Assembly (NCBI RefSeq): GCF_001424585.1
Contig: NZ_LMPJ01000001.1
Coordinates: 340,442-404,441, forward strand
Reading direction: 5' to 3'
Length of the DNA: 64,000 nucleotides
Source: Chryseobacterium sp. Leaf180
GTDB lineage: Bacteria > Bacteroidota > Bacteroidia > Flavobacteriales > Weeksellaceae
Shown piece by piece: positions 24,938 through 33,701 of this stretch; positions within the stretch are counted from its first letter, which is position 1, and the number at the start of each line of letters is the position of its first letter. The position numbers were made by a program, and so were the translations under genes. The notes under the pieces were generated by a model. The model did not search any database and was not told the DNA's origin. It was given only the letters and a program-made list of their open reading frames with translations.

Positions 24938-27127
24938 CTATAAACTGAGAATCACGCCGTTTTCCTTTAGCTGCTGAATAGGTTTTGAAAACCAGAACAA
25001 TTCGAAATCATCGAAACTATTCTCAAAATCATTTTTAATTTGCTGAAGTGTGACGCGTTTCGGATTTTCAAATGTATTCTCTGAGATTATTTTTTGTAAC
25101 CATTCTGCTTTTTCCTTTTCCAGCTCAATTTTTACAATGTTTGTTTTCAGATGAAAGGTAAGTCGCGTGTATGGCCAGGAATTCTGTTTTTTTGTTTTCA
25201 GGTAATTCTCAACAATGAAGTTTTGTGTTAAGAAAATGATTTTAAGATTTCCTTTAAAAATAAATTCTTCCTCATCCAAAAGGCAGTCGTGAATATAATC
25301 CGGATGAACGGTGGTTTTCGGGATTTTAAAATCAAACCAATCCTGCAGCGGCAATTCAAAATTAATACCGTGCATGTAATTGAAGAGCGATTTTTTTAAA
25401 CCAAAACTGAATTTGCTGTGATCAATTCCTGTTTTATCGGTAAAATCAATATCATTATTGGCAAAAAGAATTTCATTTTGCATAGGAATCACGCCAAATT
25501 CTTCCGGATTTTTTCCAACCGGAGAATGCGCTGTCATCGCAAACTGATGCCAGAAGCCACTTTGCAAAATTCCCATTTCAAAAAGCTGTCGAACCATTTC
25601 AAGCGAATCTACCGTTTCCTGAATGGTCTGCGTAGGATAACCGTACATTAAATATGCATGAACCATAATTCCCGCTTCGGTAAAATTACGTGTTACTTTT
25701 GCCACCTGATCAACAGAAACGCCTTTGTCAATAAGTTTCAGCAAACGGTCACTCGCAACTTCCAATCCGCCAGAAACTGCGACGCAGCCTGAAAGTTTCA
25801 GTAAAAAAGAAAGATCGCGTGTAAAACTCTTTTCAAAACGAATATTCGTCCACCAGGTTACAACGAGATTTCGCCTTAAAATTTCCAAAGCAACTTCACG
25901 CATCAAGGCGGGCGGAGCAGCTTCATCCACGAAATGAAATCCGGTTTCGCCCGTTGTCGCAATGAGTTCTTGCATTCGGTCTACTAAAATTCTTGCTGAA
26001 ACAGGTTCGTAAATCCTGATGTAATCCAGCGAAATGTCGCAGAATGTGCATTTCCCCCAATAGCAGCCGTGCGCCATCGTCAGTTTATTCCAACGGCCGT
26101 CGCTCCACAAACTGTGCATCGGATTGGCGATTTCAATCACCGAAATATATTCACCGAGTTTCAAATCAGAATAATCCGGCGTGCCGATTTGTGACTGTTT
26201 GTAATCTGGTTTTGTGGAATCATTTTTATAAACGACATGCTCATTTTCCAGAAGAAATGTACGCTTGTATTTTCGTTCTTTTAGAGAATTTAAAATATTA
26301 AAAGAAAGTTCTTCCAGCGGAACTTCGCCGTCATCGAGCGTAATAAAATCAAAAAATTCAAAGACCCGCAGGTCTCTAATTTCTCTTAATTCAGTATTGG
26401 GAAAACCGCCACCCATAGCGGTTTTTATGGTTGGAAACTTCTCTTTTATGAGTTTTGCACAGCGAAAAGCAGAGTACAAATTTCCGGGAAAAGGAACGGA
26501 AAAACAGATCAGTTTTGGTTGTATTTCGTGAAGTTTTGTCTCCAGAATTTCCAAAGTAAAACCGTCTATAAAAGTCTGTGAAGAATTGAGTTTTGAATAT
26601 AGTTCGTCAAAAGAATTGGCACTTTTCCCCAATCTTTCAGCATATCTGCTGAATCCAAAGTCGCCATCAACAATTTCAACAATATAATCAGATAAATCTT
26701 CTAAGTATAATGTTGCTAAGTGTTTAGCTTTATCCTGCATTCCCATATTTCCGAACGCAAAATCAAGATCATCAAGCTGATTAAATCTCGAACCTTCTGG
26801 TAAAAAATTCATTGAGCAGATCTGTCGTGCCAACGTCGGATTTTTTCCCTGGAGAAAAGAAATAACTTGATCTATCGTTTTTACGTATTCATTTCTCAGC
26901 GCAAAAATCCGCTGTGAATTTTCTGAAATTTTAGAAAAATCTGTCTGAACCTCAAAAACTTTGTGTAAACCTTCTGATGAAAACAGTTTCAAGATCACCT
27001 CGATGCCCAAATCCATCTGGTAACTTGAGATACTTTTGGTATTCAAAAAACCTTTGATGTATGCTGTGGCCGGATAGGGCGTATTGAGTTGCGTAAAAGG
27101 TGGAGTGATGAGCAGAAGATCTTTCAA
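24938..27127 (-). CDS. Radical SAM protein with non-canonical cluster motif
   Basis: 729 residues from a TTG start at 27127 (MKDLLLITPPFTQLNTPYPA). The N-terminal region (about 1-320) has a B12-binding-like fold (IQPKLICFSVPFPGNLYSA and TAMGGGFPNTELREI) but lacks the DxHxxG cobalamin motif. The radical SAM core has GCYWGKCTFCDISLDY with cysteines near 355, 360 and 363, a CX4CX2C spacing instead of CX3CX2C. It continues with FVDEAAPPALM, GLEVASDRLLKLIDKGV and MYGYPTQT, typical of B12-type radical SAM proteins. The C-terminal part (550-729) is family-specific. The -7 box TAACTTTG and a TTG 17 bases above it fix the start. Substrate unknown. Confidence 0.85.
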   Translation of the reverse strand: MKDLLLITPPFTQLNTPYPATAYIKGFLNTKSISSYQMDLGIEVILKLFSSEGLHKVFEVQTDFSKISENSQRIFALRNEYVKTIDQVISFLQGKNPTLARQICSMNFLPEGSRFNQLDDLDFAFGNMGMQDKAKHLATLYLEDLSDYIVEIVDGDFGFSRYAERLGKSANSFDELYSKLNSSQTFIDGFTLEILETKLHEIQPKLICFSVPFPGNLYSAFRCAKLIKEKFPTIKTAMGGGFPNTELREIRDLRVFEFFDFITLDDGEVPLEELSFNILNSLKERKYKRTFLLENEHVVYKNDSTKPDYKQSQIGTPDYSDLKLGEYISVIEIANPMHSLWSDGRWNKLTMAHGCYWGKCTFCDISLDYIRIYEPVSARILVDRMQELIATTGETGFHFVDEAAPPALMREVALEILRRNLVVTWWTNIRFEKSFTRDLSFLLKLSGCVAVSGGLEVASDRLLKLIDKGVSVDQVAKVTRNFTEAGIMVHAYLMYGYPTQTIQETVDSLEMVRQLFEMGILQSGFWHQFAMTAHSPVGKNPEEFGVIPMQNEILFANNDIDFTDKTGIDHSKFSFGLKKSLFNYMHGINFELPLQDWFDFKIPKTTVHPDYIHDCLLDEEEFIFKGNLKIIFLTQNFIVENYLKTKKQNSWPYTRLTFHLKTNIVKIELEKEKAEWLQKIISENTFENPKRVTLQQIKNDFENSFDDFELFWFSKPIQQLKENGVILSL

Positions 27128-27139
27128 GAAAAATTTTTG

Positions 27140-27167
27140 CAAAGTTAAGATTATATAAATTATCGCC
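27140..27167 (-). promoter_or_regulatory. Promoter of the radical SAM gene
   Basis: On the minus strand, TTG (27167-27165), a 17-base spacer and TAACTTTG (27147-27140) match the Bacteroidota consensus. The start TTG at 27127 lies 13 bases further. It overlaps the longer frame that begins at 27169, so that extension would be untranscribed. Confidence 0.75.
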
Positions 27168-27218
27168 AATCGTTTTGCAGCTTTGTATTCTCTCGCAAAA
27201 TTTTAATAATTTCACGGT

Positions 27219-28544
27219 ATGAAAATTTCCAAATTGACTGCCGCATTGCTTTTTCTACTACTTAACAGCCAGATTTCCGCGCAAAATATTGAGAATTCTG
27301 CTTCTTTAAAACCATTTAACGAAAGTTTAAATCAGAAAAAGGTGACGCAGATTTTGTTTCTTGGCGATTCGCATATTCAGGCAGATTATCTCACGGCATA
27401 TCTGAGAAAAAAACTTCAGGATAAGTATGGAAATGCGGGACGCGGATTGGTTTTTCCTTCGCAGATTGCAAATACAAACGGTGCCGAAGATGTTATTTCT
27501 GCGACCAATCAAACCTGGGAAACCTACAGATTGGTTCATGAACAGAACAGATTTTTGCAGCTGGGCGCAAGTGGTTTTGTGATTGGTAATAACGCAGATT
27601 CTTTTCTTGAAATTCAGCTTAAAAATCCTGAAGACAGTTTTGATAAGGTGATTATTTTTAATGACCAAAAAATGAACGGACAGCCTTTAGAAGTGTATGC
27701 TGAAACAAATTCTCTGAAAAATTTTGTACAGAAAAAGTCTGAAAGAATTAATTATCAGGCAACTGAAGGTGAAACATTTCATGAAATTGTCGCAAAAAAT
27801 TACAGCACAACTACAAAACTACGACAGTTAAACGGCGACCGGATTTTGCAGCCAAAAGCCGGAAGTTCGTTTTTGGTCGAGCGAAACAGCTTTACCTACA
27901 ACCCGGAATTTGAAAAAAATATTCAGAAACTTTTTGATGCAAAGTTTACGGATTTTAAAACTGAAATATCTTTTCCAACGCCGCAGCAGGTTTTTTTAAT
28001 TAAAAGCAATGCTTCCGGCGGAAATCTTTTTTACGGTTTTCAGTTTTTAAAAAATACTCAGAAAGGAGTTGTTTTAAATTCTGTAGGTGTGAATGGCGCG
28101 ACGTATGCGGATTTTCTCAAGTTTCCTTTGCAGACCGAACAGCTTAAAACGATTCCGACAGATCTTTTGGTAATTGCTTTGGGAACCAATGAAGCTTTTG
28201 GAAAAACAACTAAGGAAGAGCTCCAAAACAATATTTCAGCCCTGATTGTAAAATTCAGAGCGGGAAATCCGGCGCTTCCGGTTTTGCTGATCGCTCCTCC
28301 AGACAATTTACCTAAAAATGCGCGTGTTGTAGAATTCATTTCCTGGATCAAGGAAAGTGCAGAGCAGAATAATGCCGCCTTTTTCGATCTGTACAGTGCG
28401 ACTGGCGGCAAAGGATATTTTAAACGCGCGCAGTCCCGAAAGGAGGCGAGTGGCGACGGCGTTCATTATTTGAAACCGGGTTATGAGTTTCAGGCGGAGC
28501 AGATCTGGAAAGCGTTTGAAAATGTTTCGTCAAACAATAATTAA
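27219..28544 (+). CDS. SGNH/GDSL hydrolase with LysM-like insert
   Basis: 441 residues with a signal peptide ending near residue 21 (SAQ-NIE). The SGNH blocks are ILFLGDSHIQAD with nucleophile S51, LVIALGTNEAF near 320, and SGDGVHYL with D413 and H416 as the D-x-x-H pair. Between blocks, residues about 177-220 form a LysM-like module (YQATEGETFHEIVAKNYS, then KLRQLNGDRILQPKAGSSFLV), which would bind peptidoglycan or chitin-like GlcNAc polymers. This suggests esterase or acetyl-transfer work on the cell wall or capsule (inference). The stop codon overlaps that of the convergent MBOAT gene in a shared TTAA at 28541-28544. Confidence 0.88.
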   Translation: MKISKLTAALLFLLLNSQISAQNIENSASLKPFNESLNQKKVTQILFLGDSHIQADYLTAYLRKKLQDKYGNAGRGLVFPSQIANTNGAEDVISATNQTWETYRLVHEQNRFLQLGASGFVIGNNADSFLEIQLKNPEDSFDKVIIFNDQKMNGQPLEVYAETNSLKNFVQKKSERINYQATEGETFHEIVAKNYSTTTKLRQLNGDRILQPKAGSSFLVERNSFTYNPEFEKNIQKLFDAKFTDFKTEISFPTPQQVFLIKSNASGGNLFYGFQFLKNTQKGVVLNSVGVNGATYADFLKFPLQTEQLKTIPTDLLVIALGTNEAFGKTTKEELQNNISALIVKFRAGNPALPVLLIAPPDNLPKNARVVEFISWIKESAEQNNAAFFDLYSATGGKGYFKRAQSRKEASGDGVHYLKPGYEFQAEQIWKAFENVSSNNN

Positions 28545-30202
28545 AACTGTAGATAAATAGGTAAAACCTGTTCGGCAGATTTGAAGTAGCCGTAAGCAAT
28601 CAGAAATCCAAAAAATACGATCATGTAGGCAAGCAGCGGAACTCTTTTCAATCTTAAGATGGTTTTTTCAGCAAGAGATTCCGGGATGAGATGAATGGCC
28701 ATTGCCAAAGCAATCATCCAGATTACTTCGCGGTAATTTTCATAGAAAGGCTGAAAAGCATTGACATCAAAATTGAAGAAAATCTGACGAAGCATAGAAA
28801 TCGCAGCATCAAAATTCTCCGCACGGAAAAATATCCACCCAAAACAAACAAAGTGGAACGTAATGATTCCCATGAAAACCCGATAAACAAAAGTATTATT
28901 AATGCCTGAAAGTGTTTTTCCAGTTGTCAGCATCCAGATTTTGTGCAATCCTAAACCGACGCCGTGAATCGCTCCCCAAATAATAAAGTTCCAGCTGGCG
29001 CCATGCCAGAATCCTCCGAGAAGCATCGTCGTTAAAAGATTGAAATTCGCAGCAATTCCTTTTGAATTTTTCGTTATTAAAGCCGGTAAAAGGAATATTA
29101 AAAGTAATGATCCTGAAACGAGCGCTGCATATAATGTACTTAAGTTGAACAATTTAACCGACATAAAATACGCTCCGCCGAGAAAAGCCAAAACAAAAAT
29201 TATTGAGGCTACCGAAAATTTTCTGTTTCCGCCAAGAGGAATGTACAGATAATCTTTGAGCCAGGAAGAAAGGGAAATGTGCCATCTTCGCCAGAATTCT
29301 GTAATATTTTTACTCTGATACGGTGAGTGAAAGTTTGCCGGAATTTTCACACCAAGCCACAGCGCAATACCAATTGCGATGTCGCTGTAACCACTGAAAT
29401 CGCAGTAAATGACCATTGCGTAACCGTAAACGGCAAAAAGATTTTCGAGTCCGACATGCAGCGAAGGATTATCAAAAATATAATTGACAAGATTGAGCGT
29501 AATATAATCTGAGATGATGAGTTTCTTAATTAAACCTGAAATAATGAGATAAAAACCCATTGCAAAATCTCTTTCAGACAGGAAGTACGGCTTGTTGATT
29601 TGCGGAACAAAATCGTGCGCACGCACAATCGGTCCCATCATAAGTTTGGGGAAAAATGAAAGGAAAAGAAGATAATCTGTGAACTTTTTTGCGGGTTTGA
29701 AATCTCCGCGGTATACATCAATGGTGTAACTCAGATTTTCAAAAGTGAAAAATGAGATGCCGATTGGCAGAATGATATTTAAAGGATGCACTTTTGCTGC
29801 TGCAAAATCATTGTAAAGGGAGAGGAAAAAATTGGTGTATTTGAAGTAAAAAAGCAATCCCAGATTAAAGATGATGCTTAAAATCAGAAGAAATAAACGT
29901 TTGCTTTTATCCGAACTTTTAAAAATCCAGTTAGAAAGAATATAGTTTATTACTGCAGAAAAAATAACCAGACCTACAAACCACCCGCTCGCTTTATAAA
30001 AAAAATACAGCGAAAAAAATGTAAAAACATATCTTCGTGCCGTGATGTGATTCCGCAGAATGTAAAACAGAATGATGAACAGCGTGAAAAAATACACGAA
30101 AAAACCGTTGTTAAAAAGCAGCGGATTTTTGCTGTCATACACAAACTGCTGCAAAAAAGCGTTCCAGTCGATGGAGGCAAGCAGATTTTCTATCTGAATC
30201 AT
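28541..30202 (-). CDS. MBOAT O-acyltransferase (AlgI/DltB-type)
   Basis: 553 residues, about 11-12 membrane helices. It carries the MBOAT catalytic histidine in GGFWHGASWNFIIWGAIHG near residue 395, and the flanking WRRWHISLSSWLKDYLYIPLGG near 307-328. YTIDVYRGDFKP and MMGPIVRAHDFVP at the N-terminal half are AlgI-like. Such proteins move acyl groups (usually acetyl) across the membrane for transfer to sugar polymers. The gene overlaps the upstream SGNH gene by 4 bases (30199-30202), so the pair is translationally coupled. The downstream convergent neighbour is a second SGNH hydrolase, making a three-gene cassette. Confidence 0.93.
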   Translation of the reverse strand: MIQIENLLASIDWNAFLQQFVYDSKNPLLFNNGFFVYFFTLFIILFYILRNHITARRYVFTFFSLYFFYKASGWFVGLVIFSAVINYILSNWIFKSSDKSKRLFLLILSIIFNLGLLFYFKYTNFFLSLYNDFAAAKVHPLNIILPIGISFFTFENLSYTIDVYRGDFKPAKKFTDYLLFLSFFPKLMMGPIVRAHDFVPQINKPYFLSERDFAMGFYLIISGLIKKLIISDYITLNLVNYIFDNPSLHVGLENLFAVYGYAMVIYCDFSGYSDIAIGIALWLGVKIPANFHSPYQSKNITEFWRRWHISLSSWLKDYLYIPLGGNRKFSVASIIFVLAFLGGAYFMSVKLFNLSTLYAALVSGSLLLIFLLPALITKNSKGIAANFNLLTTMLLGGFWHGASWNFIIWGAIHGVGLGLHKIWMLTTGKTLSGINNTFVYRVFMGIITFHFVCFGWIFFRAENFDAAISMLRQIFFNFDVNAFQPFYENYREVIWMIALAMAIHLIPESLAEKTILRLKRVPLLAYMIVFFGFLIAYGYFKSAEQVLPIYLQF

Positions 30203-31548
30203 TGTGCAACTGTTTTTTTTGAGGTGAATTTTTTATAATCAGCGATTATCGCATCAAAAATATGTTTTGCGAGAATGTCGGTGCCTCTGCCGTTTGGGTG
30301 AACATAATCTTTATTGGCAAGCGGCGGCTCCATGGAAGCCCATTTTACGATCGAGTTTTCGCCACCCATGGTTTCAAAAAGATTAAAGAAAGAAAAACCA
30401 TTATCAAAAGCCATTTTTGCCTGTGTTTCCACCAGATTTTTCACGCCTTTTGCGGACTGAAATTCTCCATTGTATCGGAAAGCACGGTCGGCAGTACTTA
30501 CCATCATTAAATCGCTGTTCGGAAAAGCTTTTTTAAATTTCTCCAAAACAGGCGTCATCAATTTTACGTAATAAGAATATTCCGTATCATCTGGCCGGAA
30601 AAGAAGATTCACGCCGTACTGCATAATCACGAGGTCATACTGATCTTTCTGCTGAATTTCCTGTAAAAAGTTTTCATCAATTTTTTTAAACTCAACACCG
30701 GTAATTCCGCGGAAAGAATAATTGTCTAGAATAATTCCGTGATCAGATTCGATGCTGATGCCGTAGAATGGAGTAGTGGGCGAATTGCTTTTCAAACTGA
30801 CTGTACGAAGTGAATCTTTTGAAAGCAGCTGTCGGTTTACGTTTCCGGAATTCTCCAGAGCAATATTCTGGCTGTCATATCGTACAGTCGCACCGCCAGA
30901 ATTTCTGCCAAAAATTAAATATTTACTGGTAAAAGTATTGTGCGGAAGTGTTTTGTCTGTAAAACTGGTATTTCCTGCACCTTTAAAGCTGAAACCGGAA
31001 ATGTACATATTAGTTGCACCTTTATCCATGAAATTTGTCACAGACCAACCAGAAGCCTTAATCTCAGACGTTTCTCTGATCGGCGCCACTTTGCTTTGCA
31101 TTGGAAGAAATCCGACACCATTGCCGCCGTATTTCTGCTGAAGTAACTGACGCAGTTTTTTAGTAAGCAGATCACCTTCGATCATACTGTCACCGAAGTA
31201 AGCAATTCTGATCTTACCTTTTTTATTTTTAATTAAAGAATCAAGCTTTTCGACAAGATGTACGAGTGATGCTTCGTTTGTTTCGGCAGAAAAATTGGTT
31301 ATTAAATCGGCTTTTTTATAAAGCTCAAAGTTTTTCTTGATATTCTGTTTCGTTTCGGAATCAGCGAAATTAGAATTTTCTTCCTTTTTATTTATAAGCT
31401 CAGGCTTGATAATTTCCGAGATCAGATTGATATTTTTAAACGGCTTCCAGTCAAAATGAAAAGCATAGGCGAGTACCGAAAACAGTATGTAGACGGCGAA
31501 GCAGACGGAGAGTAGAGTCACTACCCGCCAATTTCTATTATGGTTCAT
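30199..31548 (-). CDS. Membrane-anchored SGNH hydrolase partner of MBOAT
   Basis: 449 residues from an ATG at 31548. A single TM helix lies near residues 8-28 (VVTLLSVCFAVYILFSVLAY), then a periplasmic SGNH domain with IAYFGDSMIEGD near 120-135, VIMQYGVNLL near 305, and NKDYVHPNGRGTD near the end holding the catalytic His. It resembles the acetyltransferase partners (AlgJ/AlgX-like) that take an acyl group delivered by an MBOAT. The upstream TTG at 31602, which would add 18 residues, is the -33 element of the gene's own promoter, so the ATG is preferred. The gene overlaps the MBOAT gene by 4 bases. Confidence 0.88.
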   Translation of the reverse strand: MNHNRNWRVVTLLSVCFAVYILFSVLAYAFHFDWKPFKNINLISEIIKPELINKKEENSNFADSETKQNIKKNFELYKKADLITNFSAETNEASLVHLVEKLDSLIKNKKGKIRIAYFGDSMIEGDLLTKKLRQLLQQKYGGNGVGFLPMQSKVAPIRETSEIKASGWSVTNFMDKGATNMYISGFSFKGAGNTSFTDKTLPHNTFTSKYLIFGRNSGGATVRYDSQNIALENSGNVNRQLLSKDSLRTVSLKSNSPTTPFYGISIESDHGIILDNYSFRGITGVEFKKIDENFLQEIQQKDQYDLVIMQYGVNLLFRPDDTEYSYYVKLMTPVLEKFKKAFPNSDLMMVSTADRAFRYNGEFQSAKGVKNLVETQAKMAFDNGFSFFNLFETMGGENSIVKWASMEPPLANKDYVHPNGRGTDILAKHIFDAIIADYKKFTSKKTVAQ

Positions 31549-31571
31549 AAATTTTGAGGGAATACGTGCTG

Positions 31572-31602
31572 CAAATTTAATCAGTTTTGCTAATCCCCAC
31601 AA
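31572..31602 (-). promoter_or_regulatory. Promoter of the SGNH-MBOAT operon
   Basis: The minus strand reads TTG (31602-31600), a 20-base spacer, then TAAATTTG (31579-31572). This matches the TTG-N17-23-TAnnTTTG consensus and places the transcript start near 31566, about 18 bases before the ATG at 31548. It lies immediately after the terminator of the preceding gene. Confidence 0.75.
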
Positions 31603-31612
31603 GGATGAATTT

Positions 31613-31645
31613 TAAAAAAAATAAGCACCCGGAAAAGGTGCTTAT
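31613..31645 (-). terminator. Intrinsic terminator of the glucosaminidase-like gene
   Basis: ATAAGCACC (31621-31629) and GGTGCTTAT (31637-31645) form a 9-base stem. On the minus strand it is followed by a T-run (plus-strand A-run 31613-31620). It ends the gene at 31669-32136. Confidence 0.9.
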
Positions 31646-31668
31646 CTGTACTTTACAACTGTGAAAAA

Positions 31669-32136
31669 TCAGTCGTTCTTCATTTTGTATTTAGACATAA
31701 TCAGATTAATTCTTCTCATCCATTCTCTTGGCTGTGTAGAATATCCTGCGGAAGCAATTGATTTAACCCATTTTGATACATCGCTGCTGCCTTTAAGCCC
31801 TGCATAATATCCTTTGTTTACAACCAGTTTGCAGAAACCTTCATAGCTTTCTTTCACGCTGGCAAAACTTTTGTATTTGGAAGTTGGATTGTTTTTTCCT
31901 ACGATACCAAAGTGGTTGTTGTAGGTTTTGGAACTTTTGCTCGTTCCACCGCCGCTCTCTACGAATGCAATCGCAAGGATCACTGAGCTTGGGATGCCGT
32001 ATTTGCTGGAAAGCTCATTGGCAATTTTTTTATTCTGTTCTAAATAAGAATGCGTCTGCGCATTTGATAAAATCGAGGTAAAACTAAACATTACACTCAA
32101 AATAACAATTCTTAAGTACCTAAAGCTGTGTTTCAT
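31669..32136 (-). CDS. Secreted glucosaminidase-domain protein
   Basis: 155 residues with a signal peptide (KHSFRYLRIVILSVMFSFTSILSNAQ, cleavage near 27). The remainder is a compact FlgJ/GH73-like glucosaminidase domain. YGIPSSVILAIAFVESGGG contains the catalytic Glu. YNNHFGIVG and KYKSFASVKESYEGFCKLV are the usual partners, and AGYSTQPREWMRRINLIMSKY closes the domain. It should hydrolyse the GlcNAc-MurNAc bond of peptidoglycan in the periplasm. It is transcribed alone, with a TATATTTG box at 32162-32169 and a terminator at 31613-31645. Confidence 0.9.
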   Translation of the reverse strand: MKHSFRYLRIVILSVMFSFTSILSNAQTHSYLEQNKKIANELSSKYGIPSSVILAIAFVESGGGTSKSSKTYNNHFGIVGKNNPTSKYKSFASVKESYEGFCKLVVNKGYYAGLKGSSDVSKWVKSIASAGYSTQPREWMRRINLIMSKYKMKND

Positions 32137-32161
32137 AATTGTTTTTTCTGAATTGATGGGG

Positions 32162-32169
32162 CAAATATA
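32162..32169 (-). promoter_or_regulatory. Promoter -7 box of the glucosaminidase-like gene
   Basis: The minus strand reads TATATTTG at 32169-32162, putting the transcript start about 20 bases before the start codon at 32136. No good -33 TTG was found. Confidence 0.5.
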
Positions 32170-32291
32170 TAGGGGGCATTTCTACCCACCTAATTTTTAA
32201 CAGAATATAACGCCCAATCATGCTCTCATGCTTTCAAATAGTTAAAAATAGTTAAAATTTTGCATTTATAAATAATTCAATTTTTGGGTAT

Positions 32292-32328
32292 TAAAAAAGA
32301 AAACCGTTACAATAACTGTAACGGTTTT
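32292..32328 (-). terminator. Intrinsic terminator after the alpha-oxoamine synthase gene
   Basis: AAAACCGTTACA (32300-32311) and TGTAACGGTTTT (32317-32328) form a 12-base stem with a 5-base loop. The minus-strand side runs into TCTTTTTTAA. Confidence 0.92.
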
Positions 32329-32353
32329 TATTATTTTATTGCAAATTCATAAT

Positions 32354-33616
32354 TTACATCTGCTTATACTCAATATTCATTGATTTTTCCATTTCACGGT
32401 ATTCACCAGACTTCAGTTTAGATTTAATGCCCTCAAATGCTGCTAAAGTTTCGTTAATCTCTGAATCTGTGTGCGATGCAGTCGGAATTAATCTTAGTAA
32501 AATCATCCCTTTCGGTATTACTGGATAAACGACAACTGATGTAAAAACACCATAGTTTTCTCTTAAATCTTTTGCTAATAGTGTTGCTTCAATCGTAGTA
32601 CCTTCAATGAAAACCGGCGTAACGCAAGTGTTTGTATTTCCAAGGTTGAAACCGAGATCTTTCAGTCCGTTTTGAAGTTTATACACGTTTTCCCAAAGTT
32701 TATCTTTAATCTCCGGACGCGTTCTTAATAACTCAAGACGCTTCAAACCACCTATTACCATTGGCATTGTCAACGATTTAGCAAATATCTGTGAACGCAG
32801 ATTATATTTTAAATAACGGATGATTGTTTCGTCTCCAGAAAGAAAAGCTCCAAAACCAGCCATAGATTTGGCAAACGTAGAAAAATAAACATCAATCTGA
32901 TCCTGGCAACCCTGCTCTTCACCCGCTCCGGCTCCAGTTTTACCCAAAGTTCCGAAGCCGTGTGCGTCGTCTACTAAAAGTCTGAAATTGAATTTAGATT
33001 TTAAATCACAAATCTCTTTCAGCTTGCCCTGCATACCGCGCATTCCGAAAACACCTTCGGTAATGACAAGAATTCCGCCGCCATGCTCTTCAGCAACTTT
33101 AGTAGCTCTTGCTAAGTTTTTTTCTAAACTCTCAATATCGTTATGTTTAAAAGTAAAACTTTTCCCCATGTGAAGACGAACTCCATCCACGATACACGCG
33201 TGAGAATCGGCATCGTAAACAATAACGTCATGTCTTGTCACCAATGCATCGATCGCAGAAACCATTCCCTGATAACCGAAATTCAGTAGATAAGCAGCTT
33301 CCTTATGAGTGAATTCTGCAAGCTCTTTTTCCAGTTGCTGGTGCTGTGCAGTTTCTCCTGACATTGCTCTTGCGCCCATCGGATAAAACATTCCGAATTC
33401 TGCGGCAGCTTTTGCATCAGCTTCCAAAACTTCCGGATGGTTGCAAAGCCCCAAGTAGTCATTAGCACTCCAGAAAATAACTTCTTTACCCTGAAATTTC
33501 ATTCTTGGCCCGATTGGTCCTTCCAGCTTCGGAAAAACAAAATATCCTTCTGCGTAATCGGCAAACTGACCGAGTGGGCCGGGATTTTGTCTGATTCGAT
33601 CAAATATATCTAACAT
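32354..33616 (-). CDS. Alpha-oxoamine synthase, probable cysteate fatty acyltransferase (CfaA/SulA type)
   Basis: 420 residues, PLP fold type I. Motifs are WSANDYLGLCNHPEVL near residue 49-64, YLLNFGYQGMVSAIDAL, HMGKSFTFKHND, VDDAHGFGTLGKTGAG near 217, and STFAKSMAGFGAF with the Schiff-base lysine K250. The family joins an acyl thioester to an amino acid with loss of CO2 (AONS, KBL, SPT, and the capnine-forming cysteate acyltransferase of Bacteroidota). Its neighbour upstream is a cysteine-synthase-like enzyme, the arrangement expected for sulfonolipid synthesis, so I favour cysteate plus acyl-ACP as substrates over serine. That assignment is inference. Serine palmitoyltransferase is the main alternative. 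Confidence 0.85.
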   Translation of the reverse strand: MLDIFDRIRQNPGPLGQFADYAEGYFVFPKLEGPIGPRMKFQGKEVIFWSANDYLGLCNHPEVLEADAKAAAEFGMFYPMGARAMSGETAQHQQLEKELAEFTHKEAAYLLNFGYQGMVSAIDALVTRHDVIVYDADSHACIVDGVRLHMGKSFTFKHNDIESLEKNLARATKVAEEHGGGILVITEGVFGMRGMQGKLKEICDLKSKFNFRLLVDDAHGFGTLGKTGAGAGEEQGCQDQIDVYFSTFAKSMAGFGAFLSGDETIIRYLKYNLRSQIFAKSLTMPMVIGGLKRLELLRTRPEIKDKLWENVYKLQNGLKDLGFNLGNTNTCVTPVFIEGTTIEATLLAKDLRENYGVFTSVVVYPVIPKGMILLRLIPTASHTDSEINETLAAFEGIKSKLKSGEYREMEKSMNIEYKQM

Positions 33617-33650
33617 GTGTAGGAAAATTATGTAATTAATTAATGATAAG

Positions 33651-33680
33651 AAAAAAACCTTTCACGAAGAAAAGGCTTTT
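33651..33680 (-). terminator. Terminator-like hairpin between the two PLP genes
   Basis: On the minus strand AAAAGCCTTT pairs with AAAGGTTTTT (10 bases with one G-U) around an 8-base loop, followed by T residues. It lies after the stop of the 33702 gene and before the start at 33616. It may reduce rather than abolish read-through into the downstream gene, because I see no separate promoter box for that gene. Confidence 0.6.
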
Positions 33681-33701
33681 ATAATAGTTGTTTATTATCT
33701 T

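Noticed and set aside
31549-31602. TTG start extending the SGNH hydrolase by 18 residues
   Set aside because: The TTG is the -33 element of a well-spaced promoter. The ATG at 31548 comes after the expected transcript start.
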